Below are positions 45,950 through 55,425 of a stretch of DNA of 64,000 nucleotides, in pieces; the first letter of the stretch is position 1, and every line of letters starts with the position of its first letter. This stretch comes from Streptomyces sp. NRRL F-2580. GTDB taxonomy: Bacteria; Actinomycetota; Actinomycetes; Streptomycetales; Streptomycetaceae. The translations under genes and the position numbers were made by a program. The notes under the pieces are model-generated. The model was not told where the DNA came from, made no database searches, and was given only the letters and a program-made list of their open reading frames with translations. The stretch is taken from contig NZ_JOIR01000011.1 of assembly GCF_000720115.1 (NCBI RefSeq), positions 124,001 to 188,000 of the forward strand, read 5' to 3'.

Positions 45950-46741
45950 ATGGCCGGCAGAGTGCGCGTGACGACGGTGGACGCCGGACCCTTCACCACG
46001 CCGATGAGCGATCTCCTGTACGGGGCCTCCGGCACGATCACCGTGCCGTCGACCGTGGCCGTCATCGAGCACGCCACCCACGGGCTGATCCTCTTCGACA
46101 CCGGGATCAACCACCGCGTGGCCGACCCCGAGGCCGCCGAGGCCCACTGGGGTCCGGGACGGCGGGCGGAGTACGGGGCCCAGGGGTTCACCCGGGCCCA
46201 CGCCGTCGACGCCCAACTGGAACGCCTCGGCTACCGGCTCGACGAGGTCAGGTACGTCCTCTACTCCCACCTGCACCTCGACCACGCCGGAGGGATGACC
46301 TACTTCCCGCACGCCGTGCACGTGGCCCAGCACGAGGAACTGCGCCACGCCTGGTGGCCGGACCGCTGGACCGCGCGGGCCTACGCGTTCAACGACTACG
46401 CGGGCAGCCGGGACTACGAGTTCATCGAGCTCCGGGGCGACGCCGACCTGTTCCAGGACGGCACGCTCACCCTCCTGCACACCGCCGGCCACACGCCCGG
46501 CCATCAGGGCGTCGTCCTGGACCTCGTCCACCACGGACGGATCGGCCTCATGGGCGACGCCGCGCACCTGCAACAGGGACTGGACCGCAACGCGCCCATG
46601 CCCAGCGACTGGAACATCGAGGAGAAGCTCCTCACCTACGGGCGACTGCGCGCGCTGTCCCGGGCCGGCATCCCCGTGTTCCTCTCCCACGACCCCGGCC
46701 ACTTCGCCGAACTGCCGCACGACGGCGAGTTCTGGGACTAG
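45950..46741 (+). CDS. MBL-fold hydrolase, N-acyl-homoserine-lactonase-like
   Basis: 263 residues from ATG 45950 behind GGGAGG. The zinc motif H-L-H-L-D-H-A-G-G is at about residue 106, with further ligands in T-A-G-H-T-P-G-H near 179-187, D-A near 200 and H-D-P near 248. The spacing and D-T-G-I-N near the N-terminus resemble AiiA-type lactonases (I-L-F-D-T-G). Related enzymes hydrolyse AHLs or other lactones, including gamma-butyrolactone-like compounds; the substrate cannot be inferred. Convergent with the MFS gene. Confidence 0.85.
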   Translation: MAGRVRVTTVDAGPFTTPMSDLLYGASGTITVPSTVAVIEHATHGLILFDTGINHRVADPEAAEAHWGPGRRAEYGAQGFTRAHAVDAQLERLGYRLDEVRYVLYSHLHLDHAGGMTYFPHAVHVAQHEELRHAWWPDRWTARAYAFNDYAGSRDYEFIELRGDADLFQDGTLTLLHTAGHTPGHQGVVLDLVHHGRIGLMGDAAHLQQGLDRNAPMPSDWNIEEKLLTYGRLRALSRAGIPVFLSHDPGHFAELPHDGEFWD

Positions 46742-46793
46742 GCCGCCGTCTCTTTCGATCCAGGCCACGACAAAGCGCCGGTCAGGGCCGGGC

Positions 46794-48173
46794 TCAGTGG
46801 GCCATGGCGCGGGCCGCCGTCGGTGAGGGGCGCCCGCTCGGGAGGAGGGCGGCGGCGGCCAGGGCGAGGGCCAAGGCCGGGAAGGGCAGCGCGGTGAAAC
46901 CGCCCGAGGCCAGGGCGGCGACGCCGATGGCCGCGCCGAGCTCGTGCGAGGTGCCGACGATGCCGGAGGCGAGCCCGGAGTGCTCCGGGGCGACCTCGGA
47001 CAGGGCCGCCGTCGTCGCGCAGACGAAGGCCGCGCCGAGGCCGAACGCCAGCAGCGCGAAGCCGGGGACGAGGCCCGTCCACAGGCCGCCGTGCGGGGCG
47101 AGGGCGGCGCCGGCCGCGGCCAGGACGAAGGCCGCGGCGCCGACCGGGCGCCAGCCGAACCGGACCACCGCCCGGCCGCCCGAGTGCGCGCCCGCGGTGA
47201 CGGCCACCGCGACCGGGAGGAAGGCGAGCCCGGTGACCAAGGGGCCGCGCCCGAGCGTGTGCTGGATGTGCAGGGAACTCAGGTAGAACCCCGCGACCAG
47301 CAGCCCCGCCGCCCCGAGCATCACCGTGCTGCCGCCCAGCAGGGCGCGCCGGCCCGGCAGGGCGGTGGGCAGGAGGGGGCGCGGGGTCCGGCGCTGCGCC
47401 AGGACCAGCAGGATCCCCGCCGTCGCCGCCCCGGCGAGCCAGGGCCAGGAGCCCTCGGTCAGCCCGTGGACCAGGCCGCCCGCAGCGGCCGTCAGCAGGA
47501 CGGCTCCCGGCACGTCCACGGGGGTCCGGCCGGCCCCCCGGGCGCCGGGTGCGCGCAGCGGGCGGCCGAGCAGCAGCGGGACGGCGATGAGGGCCAGCAT
47601 CCCGGCGGGCAGGTTGACGTAGAAGATCCAACGCCAGCCGGGCCCGTCGGCGAGGACGCCGCCGAGGAGGACCCCTACGGCCGCGCCCGCGCCGCCGACC
47701 GCCGCCCAGACGCCGAGGGCGCGGTGCCGCGCCGGGCCCTGGAACAGCGCCATGACCAGCGACATCGCGGCCGGTGAGAGCAGCGCCGCGCCGATTCCCT
47801 GCCCCGCGCGTGCCGCGATCAGCGTGCCGCCGTCGCCCGCGAGGCCGGCCGCCGCCGAGGCCGCGGTGAAGAGGGTCAGTCCGGTGGGGAACATCCGCCG
47901 CGCTCCGAACCGGTCGGCCAGCCGTCCGCCGACCAGCAGGAGGGCGCCGAAGAGCAGGGTGTACACGGTGACGACCCGGGTGAGGCCGGTGCCGGAGAGC
48001 GCGAGGTCGGCGCCGACGGCGGGCAGCGCCACGTTCACGACGGTGACGTCCGCGATGAGCATGAACTGGGCCAGGCAGAGGAGGGCCAGCAGCCGCCACC
48101 GGTGCGGATGCGGAGGCGCAGGTGCGTGGGAGCCGGCGGGGGAGTCGGCGTGGGCGTGGGCGCGAGAGGGCAT
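46794..48173 (-). CDS. MFS transporter, DHA2 (EmrB/QacA) type
   Basis: 459 residues with 13-14 hydrophobic segments. Near the N-terminus is the D-V-T-V-V-N-V-A-L-P motif of 14-helix drug/proton antiporters, and G-G-R-L-A-D-R-F-G-A-R-R near residue 80 is MFS motif A. Likely an efflux pump for hydrophobic compounds. Its ATG is preceded by AGGAG. A palindrome (TAACAG-GG-CTGTTA, 48194-48207) sits about 20 bases upstream, and the divergent TetR gene makes it the likely target of that repressor. Confidence 0.9.
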   Translation of the reverse strand: MPSRAHAHADSPAGSHAPAPPHPHRWRLLALLCLAQFMLIADVTVVNVALPAVGADLALSGTGLTRVVTVYTLLFGALLLVGGRLADRFGARRMFPTGLTLFTAASAAAGLAGDGGTLIAARAGQGIGAALLSPAAMSLVMALFQGPARHRALGVWAAVGGAGAAVGVLLGGVLADGPGWRWIFYVNLPAGMLALIAVPLLLGRPLRAPGARGAGRTPVDVPGAVLLTAAAGGLVHGLTEGSWPWLAGAATAGILLVLAQRRTPRPLLPTALPGRRALLGGSTVMLGAAGLLVAGFYLSSLHIQHTLGRGPLVTGLAFLPVAVAVTAGAHSGGRAVVRFGWRPVGAAAFVLAAAGAALAPHGGLWTGLVPGFALLAFGLGAAFVCATTAALSEVAPEHSGLASGIVGTSHELGAAIGVAALASGGFTALPFPALALALAAAALLPSGRPSPTAARAMAH

Positions 48174-48193
48174 GGCGAGGCCGCTCCTAAAGT

Positions 48194-48207
48194 TAACAGG
48201 GCTGTTA
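48194..48207. promoter_or_regulatory. Palindromic operator 1 (TAACAG-GG-CTGTTA), MFS side
   Basis: A 6+2+6 palindrome in the MFS/TetR intergenic region. The same half-sites recur at 48241-48254, centre-to-centre distance 47 bp, pointing to a TetR-family binding pair that represses both divergent promoters. Confidence 0.6.
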
Positions 48208-48240
48208 GGAATTGAGTATGCGGGCCCGCCTCTGGAATGT

Positions 48241-48254
48241 GAACAGCGATGTTA
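48241..48254. promoter_or_regulatory. Palindromic operator 2 (GAACAG-CG-ATGTTA), TetR side
   Basis: An imperfect copy of operator 1 that overlaps the TAAGTT -10 box (48253-48258) of the tetR gene, implying autorepression. Confidence 0.55.
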
Positions 48255-48258
48255 AGTT
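48253..48258 (+). promoter_or_regulatory. -10 box (TAAGTT) of the leaderless tetR promoter
   Basis: TAAGTT is followed by 7 bases and the ATG at 48266, with no ribosome binding site. Confidence 0.5.
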
Positions 48259-48265
48259 TGGCTGC

Positions 48266-48829
48266 ATGGCAGCAACCGACGCCCCCACCCCCCGGCCCCG
48301 TCGCGCCGACGCGGAGCGCAACACCACCGCGATCGTCGACGCCGGCCTGGACTGCTTCCTCGCCGACCCCCAGGCGAGCATGGCCGCCATCGCCCGCGCC
48401 GCCGGGGTCAGCCGGGTCACCCTCTACTCCCACTTCCCCACCCGCGAGGCGCTCCTCGACGCGGCCTTCGCCCGGGCCTCCGACGAAGCCGCCGCCGCCC
48501 TCGCGGACGGGGCCGACCTCGCCTCGCTCGTCCGCACCTCCTGGCGGCTGCTCGACCGGCACTCCGCCGTCTTCGCCGCCGCCTCCGCCGCGTTCCCGCC
48601 CGAACAGCTCCGCGAGCGCCACGACCGGATCCTGGCCCCCGTCCGCCGCCTGGTCGTGGCCGGTCAGGAGGCCGGTGACGTGCGCACCGACCTGTCCGCC
48701 GACTGGCTGGTCACCGTCGTCTACAGCCTGGTTCACGCGGCCGCCGCCGAGGTGCAGGCCGGCCGGATGGACGCGGCCGACGCCCCCGAGGTCCTGACCT
48801 CGACCGTCCTCGCCGCCCTCCGCGGGTAA
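48266..48829 (+). CDS. TetR/AcrR family transcriptional regulator
   Basis: 187 residues from ATG 48266; an earlier in-frame ATG at 48212 would run through the operator and is rejected. The N-terminal helix-turn-helix reads A-S-M-A-A-I-A-R-A-A-G-V-S-R-V-T-L-Y-S-H-F-P-T-R-E-A-L at about residues 32-58. The C-terminal helical domain (60-187) is the ligand-sensing and dimer part. Divergent from the MFS gene with two matching palindromes between them, it is most likely the local repressor of that pump and of itself. Confidence 0.92.
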   Translation: MAATDAPTPRPRRADAERNTTAIVDAGLDCFLADPQASMAAIARAAGVSRVTLYSHFPTREALLDAAFARASDEAAAALADGADLASLVRTSWRLLDRHSAVFAAASAAFPPEQLRERHDRILAPVRRLVVAGQEAGDVRTDLSADWLVTVVYSLVHAAAAEVQAGRMDAADAPEVLTSTVLAALRG

Positions 48830-48832
48830 CAC

Positions 48833-48879
48833 GAAGGCCCCGGCCGCCACCCTGGGGAAGGGTGGAGGCCGGGGCCTTC
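48833..48879. terminator. Strong hairpin after tetR
   Basis: GAAGGCCCCGGCC pairs with GGCCGGGGCCTTC, and an inner CCACCC/GGGTGG continues the stem around TGGGGAA. It lies 4 bases after the stop codon. Confidence 0.8.
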
Positions 48880-48894
48880 GGTCACTGCGTTGGT

Positions 48895-48934
48895 GCGCCG
48901 CACCCGCGTGGCGAACGCAGGCCGCGTGCGGCGC
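48895..48934 (-). terminator. Possible hairpin downstream of rpsT
   Basis: GCGCCGCAC and GTGCGGCGC are perfect 9-bp complements separated by 22 bases, 67 bases past the rpsT stop. Confidence 0.35.
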
Positions 48935-49000
48935 GGTGTGCCGGTGAAGGAGCGGAAGAGAGGGCCCGCTGGGTCCTTACCGGCGATTCACATCGAGAGC

Positions 49001-49267
49001 TCAGCCCTGGAGGGAGGCAACCTTGGTGGCCAGCGCCGACTTCTTGTTGGCGGCGGCGTTCTTGTGGATGACACCCTTCGAGACAGCCTTGTCGAGCGCA
49101 CGCGCGGCGGCGCGAGAAGCCACGGTGGCCTTCTCGACGTCACCGGCGACGACGGCCTCGCGGGCCTTGCGGATCGCGGTCTTGAGCGACGACTTGACGG
49201 CCTTGTTGCGCAGGCGCGCCTTCTCGTTGGTCTTGTTCCGCTTGATCTGGGACTTGATGTTCGCCAC
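49001..49267 (-). CDS. rpsT: 30S ribosomal protein S20
   Basis: 88 residues, GTG start, [22 protein letters not shown]-terminus and [17 protein letters not shown] near residues 63-78, all diagnostic of S20. It binds 16S rRNA early in 30S assembly. It is transcribed divergently from lepA, a conserved arrangement. An AAAAGG ribosome site is seen on the minus strand. Confidence 0.98.
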   Translation of the reverse strand: MANIKSQIKRNKTNEKARLRNKAVKSSLKTAIRKAREAVVAGDVEKATVASRAAARALDKAVSKGVIHKNAAANKKSALATKVASLQG

Positions 49268-49348
49268 GAAAGAGCCTTTTCAGGTTCAGAGTTTTGTTCT
49301 TCGGATTGTGCCTCGACAGCTGAGAGGGCATACGAGACACAGCTGCCC

Positions 49349-49378
49349 AGGCTACCAGGCACGCTCCGGGCGGCCCAA
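49349..49378 (-). promoter_or_regulatory. rpsT promoter
   Basis: On the minus strand TTGGGC (49378-49373) and TAGCCT (49354-49349) are 18 bases apart, giving a leader of about 75 nt before rpsT. Confidence 0.5.
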
Positions 49379-49465
49379 ACCGAGCGCACTGCCCCATCCA
49401 TGGGACCATGGGAGGACTCAGACTTCGTTCCGAGATCCGACTGCGACCGAGAATCAGGACACTGC

Positions 49466-51331
49466 GTGCCCGCGATCCCCAGCCACGTGCCCGAGCCGAG
49501 CCGTACCGACTCGGCGCTGATCCGCAATTTCTGCATCATCGCGCACATCGACCACGGCAAGTCGACGCTTGCCGACCGGATGCTCCAGATCACCGGTGTG
49601 GTCGACCAGCGGCAGATGCGCGCCCAGTACCTCGACCGCATGGACATCGAGCGTGAGCGCGGCATCACGATCAAGTCCCAGGCGGTCCGGCTGCCCTGGG
49701 CGCCCACCACGGGCGAGGGTCAGGGCAACACCCACATCCTCAACATGATCGACACCCCCGGGCACGTCGACTTCACCTACGAGGTCTCGCGCTCGCTCGC
49801 CGCGTGCGAGGGCACGGTCCTCCTCGTGGACGCCGCCCAGGGCATCGAGGCACAGACCCTCGCCAACCTGTACCTGGCGATGGAGAACGACCTCGCGATC
49901 GTTCCCGTCCTGAACAAGATCGACCTGCCGGCGGCCCAGCCGGAGAAGTTCGCCGAGGAGCTCGCGAACCTGATCGGCTGCCAGCCGGAGGACGTGCTGC
50001 GCGTCTCGGCGAAGACCGGTCTCGGTGTCGAGGCGCTGCTCGACAAGGTCGTCGCCACCGTCCCGGCCCCGGTCGGCGTCAAGGACGCCCCGGCCCGCGC
50101 GATGATCTTCGACTCGGTCTACGACTCGTACCGCGGCGTCGTGACCTACGTCCGTGTGGTCGACGGCCAGCTCAACAAGCGCGAGCGCATCCGGATGATG
50201 TCCACCGGCGCCACCCACGAGCTGCTGGAGATCGGCGTCTCCTCGCCGGAGATGACCCCCTCCGACGGCATCGGCGTCGGCGAGGTGGGCTACATCATCA
50301 CCGGCGTGAAGGACGTCCGTCAGTCCAAGGTCGGTGACACCATCACCAGCCTGCACAACGGCGCCACCGAGGCGCTCGGCGGCTACAAGGACCCGCGGCC
50401 GATGGTCTTCTCGGGCCTGTACCCGCTCGACGGCTCCGACTACCCGGACCTGCGCGAGGCCCTCGACAAGCTCCAGCTGAACGACGCCGCGCTCGTCTAC
50501 GAGCCGGAGACCTCGGCGGCGCTCGGCTTCGGCTTCCGCGTCGGCTTCCTCGGCCTGCTCCACCTGGACGTGGTCCGCGAGCGCCTGGAGCGCGAGTTCG
50601 GCCTCGACCTGATCGCCACCGCGCCCAACGTGGTCTACCGGGTGGTCATGGAGGACGGCAAGGAAGTCACCGTCACCAACCCGAGCGAGTTCCCCGAGGG
50701 CAAGATCTCGGACGTCTTCGAGCCGGTCGTCCGGGCCACCGTGCTCGCGCCCACCGAGTTCATCGGCGCGATCATGGAGCTCTGCCAGCAGCGCCGCGGC
50801 ACCCTCCTCGGCATGGACTACCTCTCCGAGGACCGCGTCGAGATCCGCTACACGCTCCCGCTCGCGGAGATCGTCTTCGACTTCTTCGACCAGCTGAAGT
50901 CCAAGACGCGCGGCTACGCCTCCCTCGACTACGAGCCCACCGGCGAGCAGTCCGGCAGCCTGGTCAAGGTCGACATCCTGCTGCACGGCGACAAGGTCGA
51001 CGCCTTCTCCGCCGTCACGCACAAGGACGCCGCCTACGCCTACGGCGTGCGCCTGGTCGCCAAGCTGCGCGAGCTCATCCCGCGGCAGGCCTTCGAGGTG
51101 CCGATCCAGGCCGCGATCGGCTCCCGCGTCATCGCGCGCGAGACCATCCGCGCCATCCGCAAGGACGTCCTCGCCAAGTGCTACGGCGGTGACATCTCCC
51201 GTAAGCGGAAGCTGCTGGAGAAGCAGAAGGAAGGCAAGAAGCGGATGAAGATGGTCGGCTCCGTGGAGGTCCCGCAGGAGGCCTTCATCGCCGTCCTGTC
51301 CAGCGACGAGTCCGGCGGCAAGAAGAAGTAG
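49466..51331 (+). CDS. lepA: Elongation factor 4 (LepA)
   Basis: 621 residues from GTG 49466, with CAGGAC 5-6 bases upstream; the open frame before it is antisense to rpsT. Translation GTPase motifs: A-H-I-D-H-G-K-S-T near residue 28, G-I-T-I-K-S near 68, D-T-P-G-H-V-D-F near 96, N-K-I-D near 151. The EF-G-like domains and the LepA-specific C-terminal domain ([23 protein letters not shown] as C-Y-G-G-D-I-S-R-K...) follow. It acts on stalled or assembling ribosomes. Confidence 0.98.
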   Translation: MPAIPSHVPEPSRTDSALIRNFCIIAHIDHGKSTLADRMLQITGVVDQRQMRAQYLDRMDIERERGITIKSQAVRLPWAPTTGEGQGNTHILNMIDTPGHVDFTYEVSRSLAACEGTVLLVDAAQGIEAQTLANLYLAMENDLAIVPVLNKIDLPAAQPEKFAEELANLIGCQPEDVLRVSAKTGLGVEALLDKVVATVPAPVGVKDAPARAMIFDSVYDSYRGVVTYVRVVDGQLNKRERIRMMSTGATHELLEIGVSSPEMTPSDGIGVGEVGYIITGVKDVRQSKVGDTITSLHNGATEALGGYKDPRPMVFSGLYPLDGSDYPDLREALDKLQLNDAALVYEPETSAALGFGFRVGFLGLLHLDVVRERLEREFGLDLIATAPNVVYRVVMEDGKEVTVTNPSEFPEGKISDVFEPVVRATVLAPTEFIGAIMELCQQRRGTLLGMDYLSEDRVEIRYTLPLAEIVFDFFDQLKSKTRGYASLDYEPTGEQSGSLVKVDILLHGDKVDAFSAVTHKDAAYAYGVRLVAKLRELIPRQAFEVPIQAAIGSRVIARETIRAIRKDVLAKCYGGDISRKRKLLEKQKEGKKRMKMVGSVEVPQEAFIAVLSSDESGGKKK

Positions 51332-51357
51332 CCGTCGCCGCCGCCACCCGACGGAAC

Positions 51358-51394
51358 CAGGCCCCCACGCTCCGGCGCGGGGGCCTGTTTCGTT
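51358..51394 (+). terminator. Terminator after lepA
   Basis: CAGGCCCCC (51358-51366) pairs with GGGGGCCTG (51379-51387), followed by TTTCGTT. Confidence 0.8.
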
Positions 51395-51440
51395 ATGAAC
51401 CGGCCGCTCGCGGGCTCTTACGCAGGCGCCGGACGGGCTT

Positions 51441-51476
51441 TAGTCTGATCACTGCTCGATGGTTACTCGCCAGTCA
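51441..51476 (+). promoter_or_regulatory. Promoter -10 box and TTACT-type palindrome upstream of the acyl-CoA ligase gene
   Basis: TAGTCT at 51441-51446 is a -10 candidate. About 17 bases downstream, TTACT-CGCC-AGTCA (51463-51476) is an imperfect inverted repeat, placed where a bound repressor would block transcription. The leader to the GTG at 51567 is about 115 nt. Confidence 0.4.
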
Positions 51477-51566
51477 CTAGCTGGCACGTCTCAAACCCGC
51501 CAGTCCCCAGCGCCCCCAAGCGCCCCACGCCCACGCACTACCGCGTGGATCGGTCCGGAGGATGTC

Positions 51567-53456
<1,890 letters not shown>

Positions 53457-53602
53457 CGCCTGCCGCGGGCTTGGCAGGGCGGGGCGGCTGGGCCGCCCCG
53501 CGGACCCCGCCGGCCCCCGCCGCTCCCTGGCGGGCCTGGGAGGGGGCTGCCGGTCCGTGCTGCCCTGCGGGTCCGCTTCCCGGGGCTCCGCCCCGGACCC
53601 CG

Positions 53603-53842
53603 CGCCTCAAACGCCGGCGGGGCTGGAATGGTGCGGGTCCGCCCCCCCCGGCCAGGCCCCGCGCCTCAAACGCCGGTGGGGCTGGAATGGTGCGGGTCCG
53701 CCCCCCCCGGCCAGGCCCCGCGCCTCAAACGCCGGCGGGGCTGGAATGGTGCGGGTCCGCTTCCCGGGCAGGCCCCGCGCCTCAAACGCCGGCGGGGCTG
53801 GAGTGGTGCGGGTCGCTTCCCGGGCAGGCCCGCGCCGCAAAC
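53603..53842 (-). repeat. Tandem cluster of the dispersed GTTTGAGG repeat family
   Basis: In the 422-base gene-free stretch 53457-53878, CGCCTCAAACGCCGG (the complement of CCGGCGTTTGAGGCG) recurs at 53603, 53662, 53721 and 53778, with a degenerate fifth copy at 53833, so the period is 55-59 bases. Each unit continues with GGGGCTGGAATGGTGCGGGT and a C-run. The part before it, 53457-53600, is GC-rich with GGGGCTCCGCCCC-type palindromes and holds no gene that I can support. Confidence 0.85.
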
Positions 53843-53859
53843 GCCCGCAGGGCTTTTTT
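53843..53859 (+). terminator. Short intrinsic terminator just upstream of hemW
   Basis: GCCC-GCA-GGGC followed by six T residues, ending 19 bases before the hemW ATG. It would stop transcription coming from the repeat region. Confidence 0.5.
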
Positions 53860-53878
53860 CGTGCGGGATGATGGGGGT

Positions 53879-55111
53879 ATGCCTTCCGCACTGCCCGACG
53901 GTGAACCCATGCCCGAAGACGGCTCGCTGCCGTCGCATGCCCTGGTGGGCGCGGGGGAGCGGCCGCTCGGTTTCTACCTGCACGTCCCCTACTGCGCCAC
54001 GCGCTGCGGGTACTGCGACTTCAACACCTACACGGCCACCGAGCTGCGGGGCACCGGAGGCGTGCTCGCCTCCCGGGAGAACTACGCCGACACCCTGATC
54101 GACGAGGTCCGCCTCGCACGGAAGGTGCTCGGGGACGACCCGCGGGCCGTACGGACCGTGTTCGTGGGCGGCGGTACGCCCACGCTGCTGCCGGCCGGGG
54201 ACCTCGTACGGATGCTCGCGGCGATCCGCGACGAATTCGGCCTCGCCGAGGACGCGGAGATCACCACCGAGGCCAACCCTGAGTCCGTGAACCCGGAGTA
54301 CCTGGCCGAGCTGCGCGCCGGTGGCTTCAACCGGATCTCCTTCGGCATGCAGAGCGCGAAGCAGCACGTCCTGAAGGTGCTGGACCGCACCCACACCCCG
54401 GGCCGCCCGGAGGCCTGCGTCGCCGAGGCGCGGGCCGCGGGCTTCGAGCACGTCAACCTCGACCTGATCTACGGCACGCCCGGGGAGTCGGACGAGGACT
54501 GGCGGGCGTCGCTGGACGCGGCCCTCGGGGCCGGCCCGGACCACGTCAGCGCCTACGCGCTGATCGTGGAGGAGGGCACGCAGCTGGCGCGCCGGATCCG
54601 CCGGGGCGAGGTCCCGATGACGGACGACGACGTGCACGCCGACCGCTACCTGATCGCGGACGAGGTCATGGCCGGGGCCGGGTACTCCTGGTACGAGGTC
54701 TCGAACTGGGCCACCTCGGAGGCCGGGCGCTGCCTGCACAACGAGCTGTACTGGCGCGGCGCCGACTGGTGGGGCGCCGGGCCGGGCGCGCACTCGCACG
54801 TGGGCGGCGTCCGGTGGTGGAACGTCAAGCACCCGGGAGCGTACGCCGCCGCGCTGGCGGAGGGCCGCTCCCCGGGCGCGGGGCGCGAGCTCCTCTCCGA
54901 GGAGGACCGGCGGGTCGAGCGGATCCTGCTGGAGCTGCGCCTCGTGGACGGCGTCCCGCTGTCCCTGCTGGCCCCGGCCGGGCTCGCCGCCTCCCGCAGG
55001 GCCCTCGCGGACGGGCTGCTGGAGGCCGCGCCGTACGAGGCCGGGCGGGCCGTCCTGACCCTGCGCGGCCGGCTCCTCGCCGACGCGGTGGTCCGCGACC
55101 TGGTGGACTGA
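53879..55111 (+). CDS. hemW: Radical SAM heme chaperone HemW
   Basis: 410 residues from ATG 53879; the open frame upstream runs through the repeat cluster and is not coding. The cluster motif C-A-T-R-C-G-Y-C-D-F occurs near residue 38-47, which matches the CxxxCxxC plus F signature of the CPDH/HemW group. F-V-G-G-G-T-P-T-L-L, D-L-I-Y-G-T-P-G-E and the HemW-type S-N-W-A segment follow, and a C-terminal HemN-like region ends the protein. HemW inserts heme into target proteins and is not a true coproporphyrinogen oxidase. A weak GATGAT -10 six bases upstream suggests a leaderless start. Confidence 0.9.
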   Translation: MPSALPDGEPMPEDGSLPSHALVGAGERPLGFYLHVPYCATRCGYCDFNTYTATELRGTGGVLASRENYADTLIDEVRLARKVLGDDPRAVRTVFVGGGTPTLLPAGDLVRMLAAIRDEFGLAEDAEITTEANPESVNPEYLAELRAGGFNRISFGMQSAKQHVLKVLDRTHTPGRPEACVAEARAAGFEHVNLDLIYGTPGESDEDWRASLDAALGAGPDHVSAYALIVEEGTQLARRIRRGEVPMTDDDVHADRYLIADEVMAGAGYSWYEVSNWATSEAGRCLHNELYWRGADWWGAGPGAHSHVGGVRWWNVKHPGAYAAALAEGRSPGAGRELLSEEDRRVERILLELRLVDGVPLSLLAPAGLAASRRALADGLLEAAPYEAGRAVLTLRGRLLADAVVRDLVD

Positions 55112-55140
55112 TCACCCGCGGAGTGAATCGCTGCGAATGA

Positions 55141-55424
55141 GGGGCCAGGCGCGGCCCCGCTCTGGCGATGGTGGTCGAGGTCGTCTCCAAGACCAGCAAG
55201 CTCCGCGACTACGTGACGAAGCGCTCCGTCTACGCGGCGGGCGGCATCCCCACTATTTGATCATCGGCCCCTGCCAAGCCAAGTGCGTGGTGCTCACCGA
55301 ACCCTTCGGCGCCGGAGAGGAAGCCGACTACCGGACCGAGCGGACCGGCACGTTCGGTGAACCGGTCCCGCTCGACGTCCTCGGTGTCACGCTCGACACC
55401 GCGGAGTTCGACACCCTGCCGTAG
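55141..55424 (+). pseudogene. Uma2 family endonuclease remnant, truncated and frameshifted
   Basis: Translation of 55168-55258 gives M-V-V-E-V-V-S-K-T-S-K-L-R-D-Y-V-T-K-R-S-V and on to G-G-I-P, which ends at TGA 55256-55258. The -1 frame continues the same protein with Y-L-I-I-G-P, then L-T-E-P-F-G-A-G-E-E-A-D-Y and P-V-P-L-D-V-L-G-V-T-L-D-T to TAG 55422-55424. This is the C-terminal half of a Uma2 (PD-(D/E)XK) protein. The N-terminal half is missing: the frame is closed by TGA at 55138 right after hemW. One base is lost around 55248-55254. Uma2 genes are abundant, often decaying paralogues in Streptomyces. Confidence 0.8.
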
Positions 55425-55425
55425 C

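Noticed and set aside
45950..46741. A quorum-quenching system formed by the lactonase-like MBL gene and the TetR/MFS pair
   Set aside because: The MBL gene is convergent to the MFS gene, has its own promoter and lacks the palindrome, so nothing ties it to the regulator.
43523..47286. The plus-strand comEC frame beyond 43523 as a genuine giant protein
   Set aside because: The translation is Arg/Gly/Pro low complexity and overlaps three genes with clear families in another frame.
53603..53842. CRISPR array
   Set aside because: Units are contiguous 55-59-base copies that are similar throughout, without unique spacers, and there are no cas genes.
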